Counted from the stretch's first letter, positions 1 to 12,052 are shown. The stretch is DNA of 33,954 bases from an uncultured Methylococcales bacterium (GCA_913009265.1 CAJVYL010000006.1:1-33954), one strand, 5' to 3'. Notes: a model not told the origin generated them from the letters alone. Program-made: numbers and translations.

Positions 1-68
1 CCAGGCGGGATCGAACCGCCGACCTCAACACTGCCAGTGTTGCGCTCTCCCAATTGAGCTATGGCCCC
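1..68 (-). tRNA. tRNA-Ala (anticodon GGC), 3' end cut off by window edge
   Basis: Reverse complement GGGGCCATAGCTCAATTGGGAGAGCGCAACACTGGCAGTGTTGAGGTCGGCGGTTCGATCCCGCCTGG: D-arm, anticodon stem CAACA/TGTTG with loop CTGGCAG, and GGTTCGATCCC T-arm. Confidence 0.95.
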
Positions 69-101
69 TTAGTTGAGTTCCATTATTATACAGCTTAATT
101 A

Positions 102-1499
102 TTACTTGTCTAGTTTTTCTTTTATAAATTCTATTGCTGTTTGCATTCTGGCTAAAGTTTTTTCTCTGCCCAATAAAGATAATGTTATATCTATTGCTGG
201 CGAGACCCCTGCCCCTGAAATAGCAACTCTTAAAGGTTGGGCAACTTTACCCAACTTCAACTCCATTGCTTCAGCAGTATCAAGCACAATTTGATGAAGT
301 TTTTCACCGTCCCATTCTTCCGTTTGGCTAAATGCATCTAATAGTGCTTGTAATACTTCATCAGATCCAGCTTTAAAGTTCTTTTTAGCCGCTTTTTCGT
401 CATAAGATTCAAAATCCTGATAAAAATAGTGACTTGCCGCCGCCATTTCAACCAATGTTTTACTACGTTCTCTTTGTGCTTTAACGACTTCAACCAAAGC
501 AGGGCCATTTGCAACATCTAAACCTTGATTGTTCATATGCCATTCTAAATGCTTAGCAACATACTCTGGCTCATCATTCATGATGTATTGATGATTTAAC
601 CATAATAGTTTTTCAGGGTTAAAAGTAGAGGCTGAGACATTGCATCCATCAAGATCAAATAACTCAATCATTTCATCGATAGAAAAAACTTCTTGATCAC
701 CATGAGACCAACCTAATCTAACCAAATAATTTAACAATGCATCAGGTAGAAAACCGTCATCACGATATTGCATTACACTTACAGCACCATGTCTTTTAGA
801 TAATCTTGCACCATCAGAACCTAAAATCATAGGTACGTGTGCATATTTTGGTAATTCAGCACCTAGCGCATTAAGAATATTAATTTGTCTAGGTGTATTG
901 TTGATATGGTCATCACCTCTGATAACATGACTGATCCCCATATCCATATCATCAACTACAACTGTTAAGTTATAAGTAGGTGTGCCATCTGATCGAGCAA
1001 TAATTAAGTCATCCAACTCTTTATTCGCGACAACAATATCACCCTTGACTAAATCATTTATAACGACTTCACCATCAACAGGGTTTTTAAAGCGGATAAC
1101 ACCTTCAGAGTGGTTAGCTGCTTTACATTTTCCGTTATAACGAGGTTTCTCTTTATTGGCTTTTTGCTGTTCCCTTAACGTATCCAATTCTTCACGTGTA
1201 CAAGTACAGTGGTAAGCATCACCTTGATCTAATAATTGTTGAATAATTTCTTTATAACGATCAAAACGTTGCGTTTGATAAAATGGCCCTTCATCGTGTG
1301 TTAAACCTAACCAATTCATACCATCAAAAATAGCATCTACTGATGCTTGAGTTGAACGTTCTAAATCAGTATCTTCTATTCTTAAAATAAACTTTCCGCC
1401 TTTTTTCTTGGCATATAACCATGAAAAAAGTGCAGTTCTGGCACCACCTACATGAAGGTAGCCTGTTGGACTTGGAGCAAAGCGAGTTTTAATTGTCAT
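102..1499 (-). CDS. gltX: Glutamyl-tRNA synthetase
   Basis: [25 protein letters not shown] start and KLSKRHGA-type motif ([11 protein letters not shown]). Confidence 0.97.
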   Translation of the reverse strand: MTIKTRFAPSPTGYLHVGGARTALFSWLYAKKKGGKFILRIEDTDLERSTQASVDAIFDGMNWLGLTHDEGPFYQTQRFDRYKEIIQQLLDQGDAYHCTCTREELDTLREQQKANKEKPRYNGKCKAANHSEGVIRFKNPVDGEVVINDLVKGDIVVANKELDDLIIARSDGTPTYNLTVVVDDMDMGISHVIRGDDHINNTPRQINILNALGAELPKYAHVPMILGSDGARLSKRHGAVSVMQYRDDGFLPDALLNYLVRLGWSHGDQEVFSIDEMIELFDLDGCNVSASTFNPEKLLWLNHQYIMNDEPEYVAKHLEWHMNNQGLDVANGPALVEVVKAQRERSKTLVEMAAASHYFYQDFESYDEKAAKKNFKAGSDEVLQALLDAFSQTEEWDGEKLHQIVLDTAEAMELKLGKVAQPLRVAISGAGVSPAIDITLSLLGREKTLARMQTAIEFIKEKLDK

Positions 1500-1599
1500 T
1501 TATAAAAGGTGATAAATTGTTTAGGTAATCGTAACAAAAGTTGTTGAATAGAGAGGGAATCGAATGCTCCCCCTATTAGTGTGACTAAGTAAGTCAACT

Positions 1600-2058
1600 T
1601 TACTTCATCATTAAAATATTAAGTGCATATTTCTTTGGTATTTGGCGAGAGGCACTAAAACGCATCTTTTTATAATCAAACTTTACACTTCCTTTTGCCG
1701 CTGGATTTTTCCCTAAAATAGCCAGTGAAGTGCCATGCCCTTGTTTAGCTGCTTTTTCATACCAACGAGTTGCCATCGCCTTATTCCCAGCAACACCTTC
1801 TCCCATATCATACATTGCAGCAATAACTACCTGAGCCTCAACAAAACCCTGTCTTGCTGATTTTTCCATCAACTGAGCTGCTCGTCTATTATCGACTTCT
1901 ACACCGCGACCTAAAATATACAATGATGCTAATTTAGCTTGCCCTAAAGCACTGCCCTGCTCTGCACTTTGCTTAATTTCTTCAGTTGTATCAGCCTTAG
2001 AAATTGCACTGAACGACAACAAGCTGACCAATAAAAATAATTTTAATAATTTATTCAT
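1600..2058 (-). CDS. Sel1-repeat (TPR-like) secreted/periplasmic protein
   Basis: Signal peptide plus Sel1-type repeats (ALGQAKLASLYILGRGVEVDNRRAAQLMEKSARQGFVEAQVVIAAMYDMGEGV). Confidence 0.85.
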   Translation of the reverse strand: MNKLLKLFLLVSLLSFSAISKADTTEEIKQSAEQGSALGQAKLASLYILGRGVEVDNRRAAQLMEKSARQGFVEAQVVIAAMYDMGEGVAGNKAMATRWYEKAAKQGHGTSLAILGKNPAAKGSVKFDYKKMRFSASRQIPKKYALNILMMK

Positions 2059-2071
2059 AACTCACCTCAGA

Positions 2072-3352
<1,281 letters not shown>

Positions 3353-3537
3353 TTACCTAAAAATGAAAATTTATATTTGATATCTATTATATAAATACCT
3401 CGTTACAGGGGTGAGAATATATAAAAGAGAGTTTTTGTAGATGCTTATTTATATGAATAAGCAGTAAATAAGGTGGATATAGAAACAATACTTTAACTAA
3501 TAAACACAGGGTTATAAAAAATTAGCGTTTCTTATCC

Positions 3538-3605
3538 GTAAGAGCGGGCCTATTTGGTCGCGAATGGAAAACCAAGAGCTGTCGCGGCCAATAAGCCCCT
3601 CCTAC
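3538..3605. repeat. REP-like imperfect inverted repeat
   Basis: Arms gtaagagcgggcctatttggtcgcga (3538-3563) and tcgcggccaataagcccctcctac (3582-3605), GC-rich within AT-rich spacer between serS and dsbC. Confidence 0.7.
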
Positions 3606-3673
3606 TGTAAATCTAATCATGCCTATAATTTATCGCAACTTTGTTAAATAAATTAACTACAGCATAAGGAGTA

Positions 3674-4390
3674 TTATTCGCTCGCTAGAGCTTGAGCTAG
3701 TCGATCTGCTGGAACATAACCTGGAAGAACAGTGCCACTTTCAGTAACAATCATTGGTGTCCCTCTTACTTCAAACTTTGTAGCTAATTCCATATGTTTA
3801 TCAATTGGGTTTTCACAAGTTTTTTCCTCTAAATCCCCACCATTTTTAGCAATTGTTAATGCTTTATTTCGGTCATCTGCACACCAAACAGATACTGCTT
3901 TTTTATAAGAAGCTGATCCTTTACCTGCTCTTGGGTAAAACATATATTGAATGGCAATACCTTCAGCCAAGTACTTATCCATTTCTGTATGTAATTTACG
4001 ACAATAGCCACAATCAATATCAGTAAAAATAAAAACTTTATATTTGCTTTTTTCTGGCTTAAAAATAATCATGTTGTCTTCACCCATCTCAGTAAGTGCA
4101 ACACTTCTAGCCCCAGCCATTTTTTGCTCGGTTAAATCTTTTTTGGCAACAAGGTCAATTAAATGCCCTTGCAATAAATACTGCCCACTATCTGAAACAT
4201 AAAGTATATTTGGCCCAGCAATTACTTCATATAAGCCTTTAACAGCTGACGGTGTTATTGAATCAACTTTTAAGCTTGGCATTGCTTTTTTAACTGATTG
4301 CCTAACAGCATCTTCATCAGCACGAATTTGCATTGATACTAATAAAGAACAGGCTAACAAAGTTGATATGAGCGTTTTAAATGATTTCAT
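3674..4390 (-). CDS. dsbC: Thiol:disulfide interchange protein DsbC
   Basis: Signal peptide, CGYC active site (FTDIDCGYCRKLHTEM), VRGTPMIVTESG cis-Pro loop. Confidence 0.93.
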   Translation of the reverse strand: MKSFKTLISTLLACSLLVSMQIRADEDAVRQSVKKAMPSLKVDSITPSAVKGLYEVIAGPNILYVSDSGQYLLQGHLIDLVAKKDLTEQKMAGARSVALTEMGEDNMIIFKPEKSKYKVFIFTDIDCGYCRKLHTEMDKYLAEGIAIQYMFYPRAGKGSASYKKAVSVWCADDRNKALTIAKNGGDLEEKTCENPIDKHMELATKFEVRGTPMIVTESGTVLPGYVPADRLAQALASE

Positions 4391-4533
4391 AATCCGTTTA
4401 CAGTAAATTGAATGTCCTTGATGGACTATTAAAATTTATTTTTGTTCCAGTCAAAGTGAGTTTATTTATCACACCCCCACCCAAACACTTGCTTAATTAA
4501 TGTTAATTGTAGTTTTGTAAAAAAATATAACCT

Positions 4534-5895
4534 TTATTGAAAAAGCCGACTTATATCGAGAAAAACTGCAAAAATCATTAAAGACATTAACATCAGCATT
4601 CCTGCTTGCTGAAAATACATTTGTATTGTTTCTGAGACAGGACTGCCTTTTATTGCCTCAATCGCAATAAACATTAAATGCCCACCATCTAATACAGGCA
4701 CGGGTAATAAATTTAAAACACCAAGACTAATACTAACTAACGCTAAAAACTTGAAGAATGGAACAATTCCCAGTTCAGCAGATTGCCCTGCATACTGAGC
4801 AATGCTGATAGGGCCACTTAGGTTTTTAGCTGAGGCTTTCCCTACAATCATTTTACCCATCATTTCTACAGTCGTTTTTGAATAAAACCAAGTTTTATCA
4901 AATGCTGCTACTAATGCTTCAAAAGGCGCCAAAGAATAAGATGTTTGCATTGAACTAAGCAAGTCTTCAGGGACATCAACACCTGCACCAATACGTCCGT
5001 AACTATTGTCTTCTGTTTCAATTCTTTCTGGCACAATAACCATGGGAAGATGAACACCTTCTCTCTCAACTATTAGCTGTATTGATACTTCTGGGCGACT
5101 TTTAACGTACTCAACCCATTGTATCCAATCAATCATAACTTGTTGATCAGCTGAAATGATTAAATCGCCAATTTGTAAACCTGCAGTTTGAGCCGGTGAC
5201 TGATCAATCACTTTTCCTATAATCGGTTCTAGAGTCGGTGACCAAGGCTTTAGGCCTAATTTTCCGTACAGCTTCTCGGGAGTTTCCGCATCATCTTCAG
5301 ATAACAAAAGCGTATATGATTGTTCTATTTCATCTTTATTTTTAACGACAACATGAATGTTTTGCTCTCCCTGCATAGCAGATGAAAACAATAAATTCAT
5401 AGCTTCAGGCCATGTTGGTGCATTCTCACCATTAACTTGAAGAATCTCATCGCCTTCAGAGAAACCTGCTGCACTTGCAAGGGTATCTTGCTGTATTTCC
5501 CCAATTATTGGCCTCATGCCTGTTTCACCAATAATAAAAACAGCCCATAACAAAATGACAGCTAACAATAAATTAAAGATTGGGCCTGCTGCAATAATAG
5601 CAGCCCGAGCTATTACTGATTTACGATTAAAAGAATAAGGCAGGTCTTCATCACTCACCACTCCTTCTCTTTCATCAACCATTTTTACATAGCCACCTAA
5701 AGGAATTGCTGACAACACATATTCAGTTGAATCAGCTGATCCTTGATATGACCAAATTACTTTTCCAAAACCGATAGAAAACCGAAGAACTTTAACACCT
5801 GCTTTCCTAGCAACCCAAAAGTGACCAAATTCATGGATTGCAACTAATAAGCCAATCGCTACAATAAAATGGAAAACAGTATATAAAAACTCCAT
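4534..5895 (-). CDS. rseP: RIP metalloprotease RseP (site-2 protease)
   Basis: HEFGH zinc motif, two PDZ-like regions, NLLPVPVLDGGHL motif. Confidence 0.96.
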   Translation of the reverse strand: MEFLYTVFHFIVAIGLLVAIHEFGHFWVARKAGVKVLRFSIGFGKVIWSYQGSADSTEYVLSAIPLGGYVKMVDEREGVVSDEDLPYSFNRKSVIARAAIIAAGPIFNLLLAVILLWAVFIIGETGMRPIIGEIQQDTLASAAGFSEGDEILQVNGENAPTWPEAMNLLFSSAMQGEQNIHVVVKNKDEIEQSYTLLLSEDDAETPEKLYGKLGLKPWSPTLEPIIGKVIDQSPAQTAGLQIGDLIISADQQVMIDWIQWVEYVKSRPEVSIQLIVEREGVHLPMVIVPERIETEDNSYGRIGAGVDVPEDLLSSMQTSYSLAPFEALVAAFDKTWFYSKTTVEMMGKMIVGKASAKNLSGPISIAQYAGQSAELGIVPFFKFLALVSISLGVLNLLPVPVLDGGHLMFIAIEAIKGSPVSETIQMYFQQAGMLMLMSLMIFAVFLDISRLFQ

Positions 5896-5897
5896 TA

Positions 5898-7079
5898 TTA
5901 AGACATTTCCTTAATAATTTTATAGGATTGATCTCTTGCTTGTTTATCTGCGTCTAAAATATGTTCTAAACTATCTGCTTTATCAGCAGAAAAATTCGAC
6001 ATACATTGCTCAATAACAACAGAAATATCAGTAAATTTTATGCGTTCATTTAAAAACTCATCTACCGCAATTTCATTAGCTGCATTTAGCACTGTTGGCA
6101 TGATGCCACCGGCTTTAATTGCCTCATAAGCAAGCCTTAAACAAGGAAACCTTTCAAGACTAGGCTCTGCGAAATCCATTTGTTTTACATCAAAAATATT
6201 TAATGGCTCAACGCCTGACTCAAAACGATCAGGCCAAGCCATTGCATGAGCGATAGGCACTCTCATATCTGGATTACCCATTTGAGCTAAAACAGTACCG
6301 TCTACATAATCAACCATTGAGTGGATAATGCTTTGCTTGTGAATAACAACTTGAATGTCATCCGGTGACATATTAAATAACAAGCAGGCTTCAATTAATT
6401 CCAAGCCTTTATTCATCATCGTCGCAGAATCAACAGATATTTTACGCCCCATAGACCATTTTGGGTGCGCAACAGCTTGAGCAACTGTTACATCATGTAA
6501 CTCTTCAACAGGCGTTTCTCTAAAGGGGCCACCAGAAGCTGTTAATAAAATTCTTCGTGCTTCTTTAACATCATTACCTGCAACATAGCCTGCTGGCATA
6601 CATTGAAAAATAGCATTATGTTCACTATCAATGGGTAATAATTTAGCTCCAGACTCACGTACAGCTTGCATAAAAATATCACCAGACATAACTAATGATT
6701 CTTTATTTGCCAGCAATACAGTTTTACCCGCTTTTGCTGCTGCTAAACTTGATAATAACCCTGCAGCTCCAACAATAGCCGCCATGACAGAATCTACATT
6801 ATCTAAAGTTGAGACAATTTCTAATGACTTGGCTCCTGACATAACCTTAGTATCAGATACAGCTGAGTTTTTAATCTTCTGTTTGAATAACTCAGCCTTT
6901 TCTTCATTAACAACAACGACATATTCAGGCGTATGAGCAATACATTGTTCATACAAAACATCAATATTTGTATTGGCTGTTAAGGCAATAACTTTATATT
7001 TATCAGAATGCCTAGCTACTACATCTAAAGTACTTACTCCAATTGAACCTGTTGCTCCAAGAATACATATTCCCTTCAT
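5898..7079 (-). CDS. dxr: 1-deoxy-D-xylulose 5-phosphate reductoisomerase
   Basis: GATGSIGVSTLDVV, LLPIDSEHNAIFQC, ASGGPFRETP, HPKWSMGRKISVDSATMMNKGLE. Confidence 0.97.
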   Translation of the reverse strand: MKGICILGATGSIGVSTLDVVARHSDKYKVIALTANTNIDVLYEQCIAHTPEYVVVVNEEKAELFKQKIKNSAVSDTKVMSGAKSLEIVSTLDNVDSVMAAIVGAAGLLSSLAAAKAGKTVLLANKESLVMSGDIFMQAVRESGAKLLPIDSEHNAIFQCMPAGYVAGNDVKEARRILLTASGGPFRETPVEELHDVTVAQAVAHPKWSMGRKISVDSATMMNKGLELIEACLLFNMSPDDIQVVIHKQSIIHSMVDYVDGTVLAQMGNPDMRVPIAHAMAWPDRFESGVEPLNIFDVKQMDFAEPSLERFPCLRLAYEAIKAGGIMPTVLNAANEIAVDEFLNERIKFTDISVVIEQCMSNFSADKADSLEHILDADKQARDQSYKIIKEMS

Positions 7080-7951
7080 GAAAACACTCCTCGTCCAATT
7101 AAAATAACACCTGCATAATAAAAAGGTGCCGCTGCAATTACACTGTCAATACGATCAAGAACACCACCATGACCAGGTAAAATTGTTCCACTATCTTTTA
7201 CATTGTTTTTACGTTTAACGAGACTAAAAAACAAATCACCATAAATTGACACTAACACTGTCAATAAAGACAGCATGATAAAGTCAGTTGCGATCATAAT
7301 CGGGTAACCATAATATAAGGCTAAAACGATTCCACAAACGAGTGCTGACCCCATAGCTCCATACATACCTTGTACTGTTTTCCCTGGGCTAATTAATGGT
7401 GCTAACTTATCAACACCAAACTTTTTACCAGAAAAGTAAGCGGCTATATCGGCTGCCCAGATAAGTATTAAGAAATACATCACAGCACCTGGGCCATAAA
7501 AAGCTCTTAACTTAACAATAAACATCCATGCTGCAAATAAAACAAACCATCCAATAAAAACTTTATATCGTGTTTTTAATTCTAGAGCTAATAACTCTTC
7601 TGGTGCTTTTCTAATGAGTAACATCATCATTACCCAGAATATTACAGGGCCAATTACCAACCACTCTAGAATACCTGAATAATCTTTAATTGCAGGCCAT
7701 TCTAATAAAACAGATAAAAACTCTAAAATATAAGTCCAAAATGCAATAAATAGCATTGGTAAAATCAATGATAATAAAAAGAGTACTTTACCTGTAACGC
7801 TATTAATTGATGATAATCCCGTCCATTCCCATGCTGCGATCAATACGATCACACCTATAAATGGGTAAAAATACATAATAGGAAGTGTGAAGATAGCTGT
7901 TATAGCAACTGCGGCTAAAATCAAGGCTGTTGTAATTCGTTGTAATAACAT
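7076..7951 (-). CDS. cdsA: Phosphatidate cytidylyltransferase
   Basis: C-terminal CdsA signature SLVKRKNNVKDSGTILPGHGGVLDRIDS; overlaps dxr by 4 bp. Confidence 0.96.
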   Translation of the reverse strand: MLLQRITTALILAAVAITAIFTLPIMYFYPFIGVIVLIAAWEWTGLSSINSVTGKVLFLLSLILPMLFIAFWTYILEFLSVLLEWPAIKDYSGILEWLVIGPVIFWVMMMLLIRKAPEELLALELKTRYKVFIGWFVLFAAWMFIVKLRAFYGPGAVMYFLILIWAADIAAYFSGKKFGVDKLAPLISPGKTVQGMYGAMGSALVCGIVLALYYGYPIMIATDFIMLSLLTVLVSIYGDLFFSLVKRKNNVKDSGTILPGHGGVLDRIDSVIAAAPFYYAGVILIGRGVFS

Positions 7952-7962
7952 CGTTTTAATTA

Positions 7963-8727
7963 TTATTGTGTATTAGAATTAGCAGATTCAATGATTTGTT
8001 CACCTGTATGACCAAATCGTCTCTGCCTATTTTTAAAACTATTAATAGCATCTGCTAATAAAGTTTGATTAAAGTCTGGCCATAAAGTTTCTGTAAAATA
8101 AAATTCTGTATACGCTAGTTGCCATAACAAAAAATTACTTATTCTCTCTTCACCACCCGACCGAATAAATAGATCTGGCTCAGGAAGACCCGCAGTAGTA
8201 ATGTGGTCATTAATAACTGACTCATCAACATCCTCAGCCTTCAACTCACCTGTAGAAATTTTTTCTGCAATTTTCTGGAATGCTTGAGTAATATCCCAGC
8301 GACCACCATAATTAGCGGCTATAACAAGGTTAAGCCCCGTATTATTTTCGGTTTGTTTTTCAGCTGAAGCTATTTTTTCTTGCAGCGTTTCAGAAAAAGC
8401 ACTTTTATCACCAACAATATGTAACTTGATATTATTTTTATCAAGTTTATCAACCTGTGATTGAAGTGTTCCCATAAACAGCTCCATTAACATGTTGACT
8501 TCTTTTTTAGGTCGGCGCCAGTTTTCACTACTGAAAGCAAATAAAGATAAAACTTCTATCTTTTCTTGGACACAGAACTCAACAACCTTCCTAACTGTTT
8601 TTACACCAGCCCTGTGGCCAATAATCCTTGGCATCAATTTCTTTTTTGCCCAGCGACCATTACCATCCATGATAATAGCAATATGCCGTGGATTACCGTT
8701 ATCTGTCATAGATTTGTCCATTATCAA
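7963..8727 (-). CDS. uppS: Polyprenyl (undecaprenyl) diphosphate synthase
   Basis: HIAIIMDGNGRWAKKK, LFAFSSENWRRPKKEV, PDLFIRSGGEERISNFLLWQLAYTEFYF. Confidence 0.96.
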   Translation of the reverse strand: MIMDKSMTDNGNPRHIAIIMDGNGRWAKKKLMPRIIGHRAGVKTVRKVVEFCVQEKIEVLSLFAFSSENWRRPKKEVNMLMELFMGTLQSQVDKLDKNNIKLHIVGDKSAFSETLQEKIASAEKQTENNTGLNLVIAANYGGRWDITQAFQKIAEKISTGELKAEDVDESVINDHITTAGLPEPDLFIRSGGEERISNFLLWQLAYTEFYFTETLWPDFNQTLLADAINSFKNRQRRFGHTGEQIIESANSNTQ

Positions 8728-8746
8728 TCGTTATATTTCCAAGAAA

Positions 8747-9304
8747 TCACATTGAAAGTAGGTCAGCCTCTTTAACTTCAAGGTACTTTTCAATCTCTTT
8801 TATGAATTTATCTGTAATTTGCTGGATTTTTTCTTCACCATCATGCGCTTCATCCTCTGAAACCATTTTCTCTTTTAATGCTTCTTTAATTTCAGAGTTG
8901 GCATCACGGCGAATATTTCTAACAGCTACCCGGCCTTGTTCAGCTTCACCTTTAACAACTTTAACTAAGTCACGACGTCGCTCTTCTGTTAAAGGTGGCA
9001 AAGGAATTCTAATAGTTAAACCTTGAGTCGTTGGGTTTAAACCTAAATCTGAACCCATAATAGCTTTCTCAATTGCCTTAACCATATCTTTTTCCCATGG
9101 CGATACTTTAAGGGTACGAGAATCTTCAACTGATACGTTTGCAACTTGAGATAACGGTGTATCAGATCCGTAATAAGAAACGGTAATTTGATCTAACAAA
9201 CTTGGATGTGCACGGCCTGTTCTTATTTTTGTAAATGCTTTTTGTAGTGCATCTACACTTTTACCCATCCGCACTGACGCATCTTGCTCTATATCATTAA
9301 TCAT
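8747..9304 (-). CDS. frr: Ribosome recycling factor
   Basis: [49 protein letters not shown]. Confidence 0.97.
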   Translation of the reverse strand: MINDIEQDASVRMGKSVDALQKAFTKIRTGRAHPSLLDQITVSYYGSDTPLSQVANVSVEDSRTLKVSPWEKDMVKAIEKAIMGSDLGLNPTTQGLTIRIPLPPLTEERRRDLVKVVKGEAEQGRVAVRNIRRDANSEIKEALKEKMVSEDEAHDGEEKIQQITDKFIKEIEKYLEVKEADLLSM

Positions 9305-9314
9305 TTATTTATTC

Positions 9315-10034
9315 CTAACCTTTTTCTATCAGAGAACCGATGTCTTCGCCTTGCATAAGGCGCATAATTGATCCTGGTTCAAAAACATTCATAACTCGCA
9401 TTGGGAGGTCATTTTCACGGCATAAGACTAAAGCCGTTGTATCCATTACGTTTAAACGTTGATCTAGCGCCTCATCATACGTTACTCTTGAATAAAACTT
9501 AGCGTTTTCATCTTTTTCAGGATCAGCTGAAAAAACACCTTTAACTTTTGTCGCTTTAATCATTAATTCAGCATCAATTTCTATCGCTCTAAGGCTTGCT
9601 GCTGAATCAGTCGTAAAAAATGGATTTCCAGTACCTGCAGCAAAAATCACAACACGCCCTTTTTCTAAATGTCTTACTGCTTTACGACGAATATAATCTT
9701 CACAAACTTGATTTATTTTTAGTGCAGTCATTACGCGAACTTGTTGCCCTAAATGCTCAAGTGAGTCTTGCATAGCCAGCGCATTAATTACAGTTGCAAG
9801 CATCCCCATCTGGTCGCCTGTCACTCTATTTAAGCCTTCTGCAGCTTGTTCCTTGCCTCGCAATATATTTCCACCACCGATTACAAGTCCAACTTCAACA
9901 CCGGCATCACATAATTCTTTAACTTCAGCTGCAAGACGTTTGACTATTTTAGCGTCAATACTTCCACCTGTTTCGCTCATTAAAGCTTCGCCACTTAATT
10001 TAAGTAAAATTCGTTTGCATATCATTTGAGTCAT
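9315..10034 (-). CDS. pyrH: Uridylate kinase (UMP kinase)
   Basis: [25 protein letters not shown]. Start placed at internal Met ([15 protein letters not shown]) rather than ORF start 10103, whose first 23 codons look like non-coding spacer. Confidence 0.93.
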   Translation of the reverse strand: MTQMICKRILLKLSGEALMSETGGSIDAKIVKRLAAEVKELCDAGVEVGLVIGGGNILRGKEQAAEGLNRVTGDQMGMLATVINALAMQDSLEHLGQQVRVMTALKINQVCEDYIRRKAVRHLEKGRVVIFAAGTGNPFFTTDSAASLRAIEIDAELMIKATKVKGVFSADPEKDENAKFYSRVTYDEALDQRLNVMDTTALVLCRENDLPMRVMNVFEPGSIMRLMQGEDIGSLIEKG

Positions 10035-10124
10035 GATCAAAAATCCTATAAATAATAAATTAAGTGTAAATTTAAAAACTATATACAAATACTGTATTAG
10101 CATAAATTCTAAATACTACTTCCC

Positions 10125-10282
10125 TGTTGCTTGCAGTTTCTTGCTCCTGAAAAAACCGCACGTACTAATTCCTTGTGGCTCACAGTTTTTTGCTCCTGCA
10201 AAAACTGCATGTCCTAACTCCTTATGGCTCACAGTTTTTTGCTCCTGCAAAAACTGCATTCGCCACTTCCTTGTGGCTCATA
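10125..10282. repeat. 49-bp tandem repeat, three full copies plus a partial fourth
   Basis: Units 10125-10173, 10174-10222, 10223-10271 (e.g. tgtggctcacagttttttgctcctgcaaaaactgcatgtcctaactcct) then partial tgtggctcat from 10272. Each unit contains an inverted repeat (cagtttttt gctcctgc aaaaactg). Confidence 0.93.
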
Positions 10283-10306
10283 AAAAACCCAGTAGAAACT
10301 GAGTTT
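10282..10306 (-). terminator. Rho-independent terminator after tsf
   Basis: Minus-strand AAACTCAG TTTCTA CTGGGTTTTTT: 8-bp stem (one G-T), 6-nt loop, T-run, 10-35 nt after tsf stop. Confidence 0.75.
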
Positions 10307-10315
10307 CTTAGTCAA

Positions 10316-11200
10316 TTAAGCAGAAGCTTGCGCCTGAGCTTTTACTTCTTCAGCAAAATCTAGCTCTTCTTTTTCGATACCTTCGCCTACTTCAAAACGA
10401 GTAAAACGAACAACAGAATTATCTTTAGACTTAGTTAATTGCGCAACAGTCATTTTGTCGTCTTTAATAAACGCTTGACCTTCAAGTGTTGTTTCAGCTA
10501 AGAATTTTTTAATTCTACCAACAATCATTTTTTCTACGATTTCTGGTTTTTTGCCACTTTCTAGTGCTTGAGCCGTAAAGATATCTTTTTCTTTCTGAAT
10601 AACGTCTTCAGAAACTTGATCTTCAGATACACATGCTGGGTTAACAGCAGCCACATGCATTGCGATATCTTTACCTAGTTCAGCATCATTTTTTGCCAAT
10701 TCGATAATGACAGCAATTTTACCACCATGTAAATAACAAGCTGTTCCGCCTTCAACGTTTGAATATTTTTCAAAACGTCTAATTGAAATATTTTCACCAA
10801 CTTTAGCAATTAAAGCACGACGAGTAGTTTCAACTGAATCACCGCTTGCTAATACTGTTTCAGCTAATTGCTCAGTATCTTTTAAATCGTTGTTTAATAC
10901 AGCCTCTGTTACTGCTGTTAAAAAACCATTAAAGTCTTCACTTTTTACCACAAAATCTGTTTCACTATTTATTTCGATCATAGCAACAGTTTTGCCATCA
11001 TCACTTGCTTTAATGCCAATAGCGCCTTCAGCTGCTACACGACCTGCTTTTTTATCTGCTTTGGCAAGGCCTGATTTACGCATATTTTCAATAGCTAATT
11101 CCATATCGCCATTAGCTTCAGTCAAGTTCTTTTTACATTCCATCATTCCAGAACCTGTTCTTTCACGAAGTTCCTTAACCATTACAGCCGTAATTTTCAT
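10316..11200 (-). CDS. tsf: Elongation factor Ts
   Basis: MKITAVMVKELRERTGSGMMECKKNLTEANGDMELAIENMRKSGLAKADKKAGRVAAEG. Confidence 0.98.
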   Translation of the reverse strand: MKITAVMVKELRERTGSGMMECKKNLTEANGDMELAIENMRKSGLAKADKKAGRVAAEGAIGIKASDDGKTVAMIEINSETDFVVKSEDFNGFLTAVTEAVLNNDLKDTEQLAETVLASGDSVETTRRALIAKVGENISIRRFEKYSNVEGGTACYLHGGKIAVIIELAKNDAELGKDIAMHVAAVNPACVSEDQVSEDVIQKEKDIFTAQALESGKKPEIVEKMIVGRIKKFLAETTLEGQAFIKDDKMTVAQLTKSKDNSVVRFTRFEVGEGIEKEELDFAEEVKAQAQASA

Positions 11201-11227
11201 TCTATCTAACCCTTAAATTCTTTACTA

Positions 11228-11265
11228 AAAAAACGCCCCCAATAGTTAATAAAGGAGGCGTTTAA
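11228..11265 (-). terminator. Intrinsic terminator/attenuator between rpsB and tsf
   Basis: Minus-strand AAACGCCTCC...GGGGGCGTTTTTTT hairpin with T-tract. Confidence 0.8.
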
Positions 11266-11305
11266 AATGGTTATATGAACTATAACCAAAATTTTACATC
11301 AGCGA

Positions 11306-12052
11306 TTAAGCTTCTTCAGTTTTAACTTCTTCAACAAAATCTTCAGATTTTGCTGAGTTAGCCAAGCCAGCAGATTTTGCTTCTAAAACTGCAGCTGAAG
11401 CAGTTTGACAATATAATTTAACTGCACGGATTGAATCATCGTTACCAGGGATAACGTAATCAATACCTTCAGGTGAGTTATTTGAGTCAACGATGCCAAC
11501 AACTGGAATACCTAGTTTTTTCGCTTCATTTACTGCATTTTTTTCGTAACCTACGTCCAATACGAATAGTACATCTGGTGTACCACGCATATCTTTAATA
11601 CCACCAAGACTACGATCAAGTTTTTCCATTTCACGTTCCATACCTAAAGCTTCTTTCTTACTGAACTTTTGGTATAAAGTGCCATCAGCTTTCATTGCTT
11701 CTAACTCTTTTAAACGATTAATTGATTTTTTAATTGTTTTAAAGTTAGTCAACATACCACCTAACCAACGATGGTTTACATAAGGCATCCCACAACGTAC
11801 TGCTTCTTCAGCAACTGTTTTACGCGCAGATTTTTTTGTTCCAACAAATAAGATATTGCCTTTATTTGCTGTCATTTGACCTAGATAGTTCATCGCATCA
11901 TTAAATAATGGAAGAGTTTGCTCTAAATCGATAATATAAATCTTGTTACGCGCACCAAAAAGGTATGAAGCCATTTTTGGGTTCCAGTAACGTGTTTGAT
12001 GTCCAAAGTGAACACCTGCTTCTAGCATTTGACGCATTGACACTGCTGCCAT
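11306..12052 (-). CDS. rpsB: 30S ribosomal protein S2
   Basis: [41 protein letters not shown]. Confidence 0.98.
   Translation of the reverse strand: MAAVSMRQMLEAGVHFGHQTRYWNPKMASYLFGARNKIYIIDLEQTLPLFNDAMNYLGQMTANKGNILFVGTKKSARKTVAEEAVRCGMPYVNHRWLGGMLTNFKTIKKSINRLKELEAMKADGTLYQKFSKKEALGMEREMEKLDRSLGGIKDMRGTPDVLFVLDVGYEKNAVNEAKKLGIPVVGIVDSNNSPEGIDYVIPGNDDSIRAVKLYCQTASAAVLEAKSAGLANSAKSEDFVEEVKTEEA

Noticed and set aside
10033-10363. Plus-strand ORFs (89 and 62 aa) across the tsf-pyrH spacer
   Set aside because: Translation of the 49-bp tandem repeat (repeated FFAPAKTA/LWLTVFCSCKNC); frame changes between copies and no conserved protein features.
10890-11216. Plus-strand 108-aa ORF over tsf
   Set aside because: Antisense to the well-supported tsf gene.
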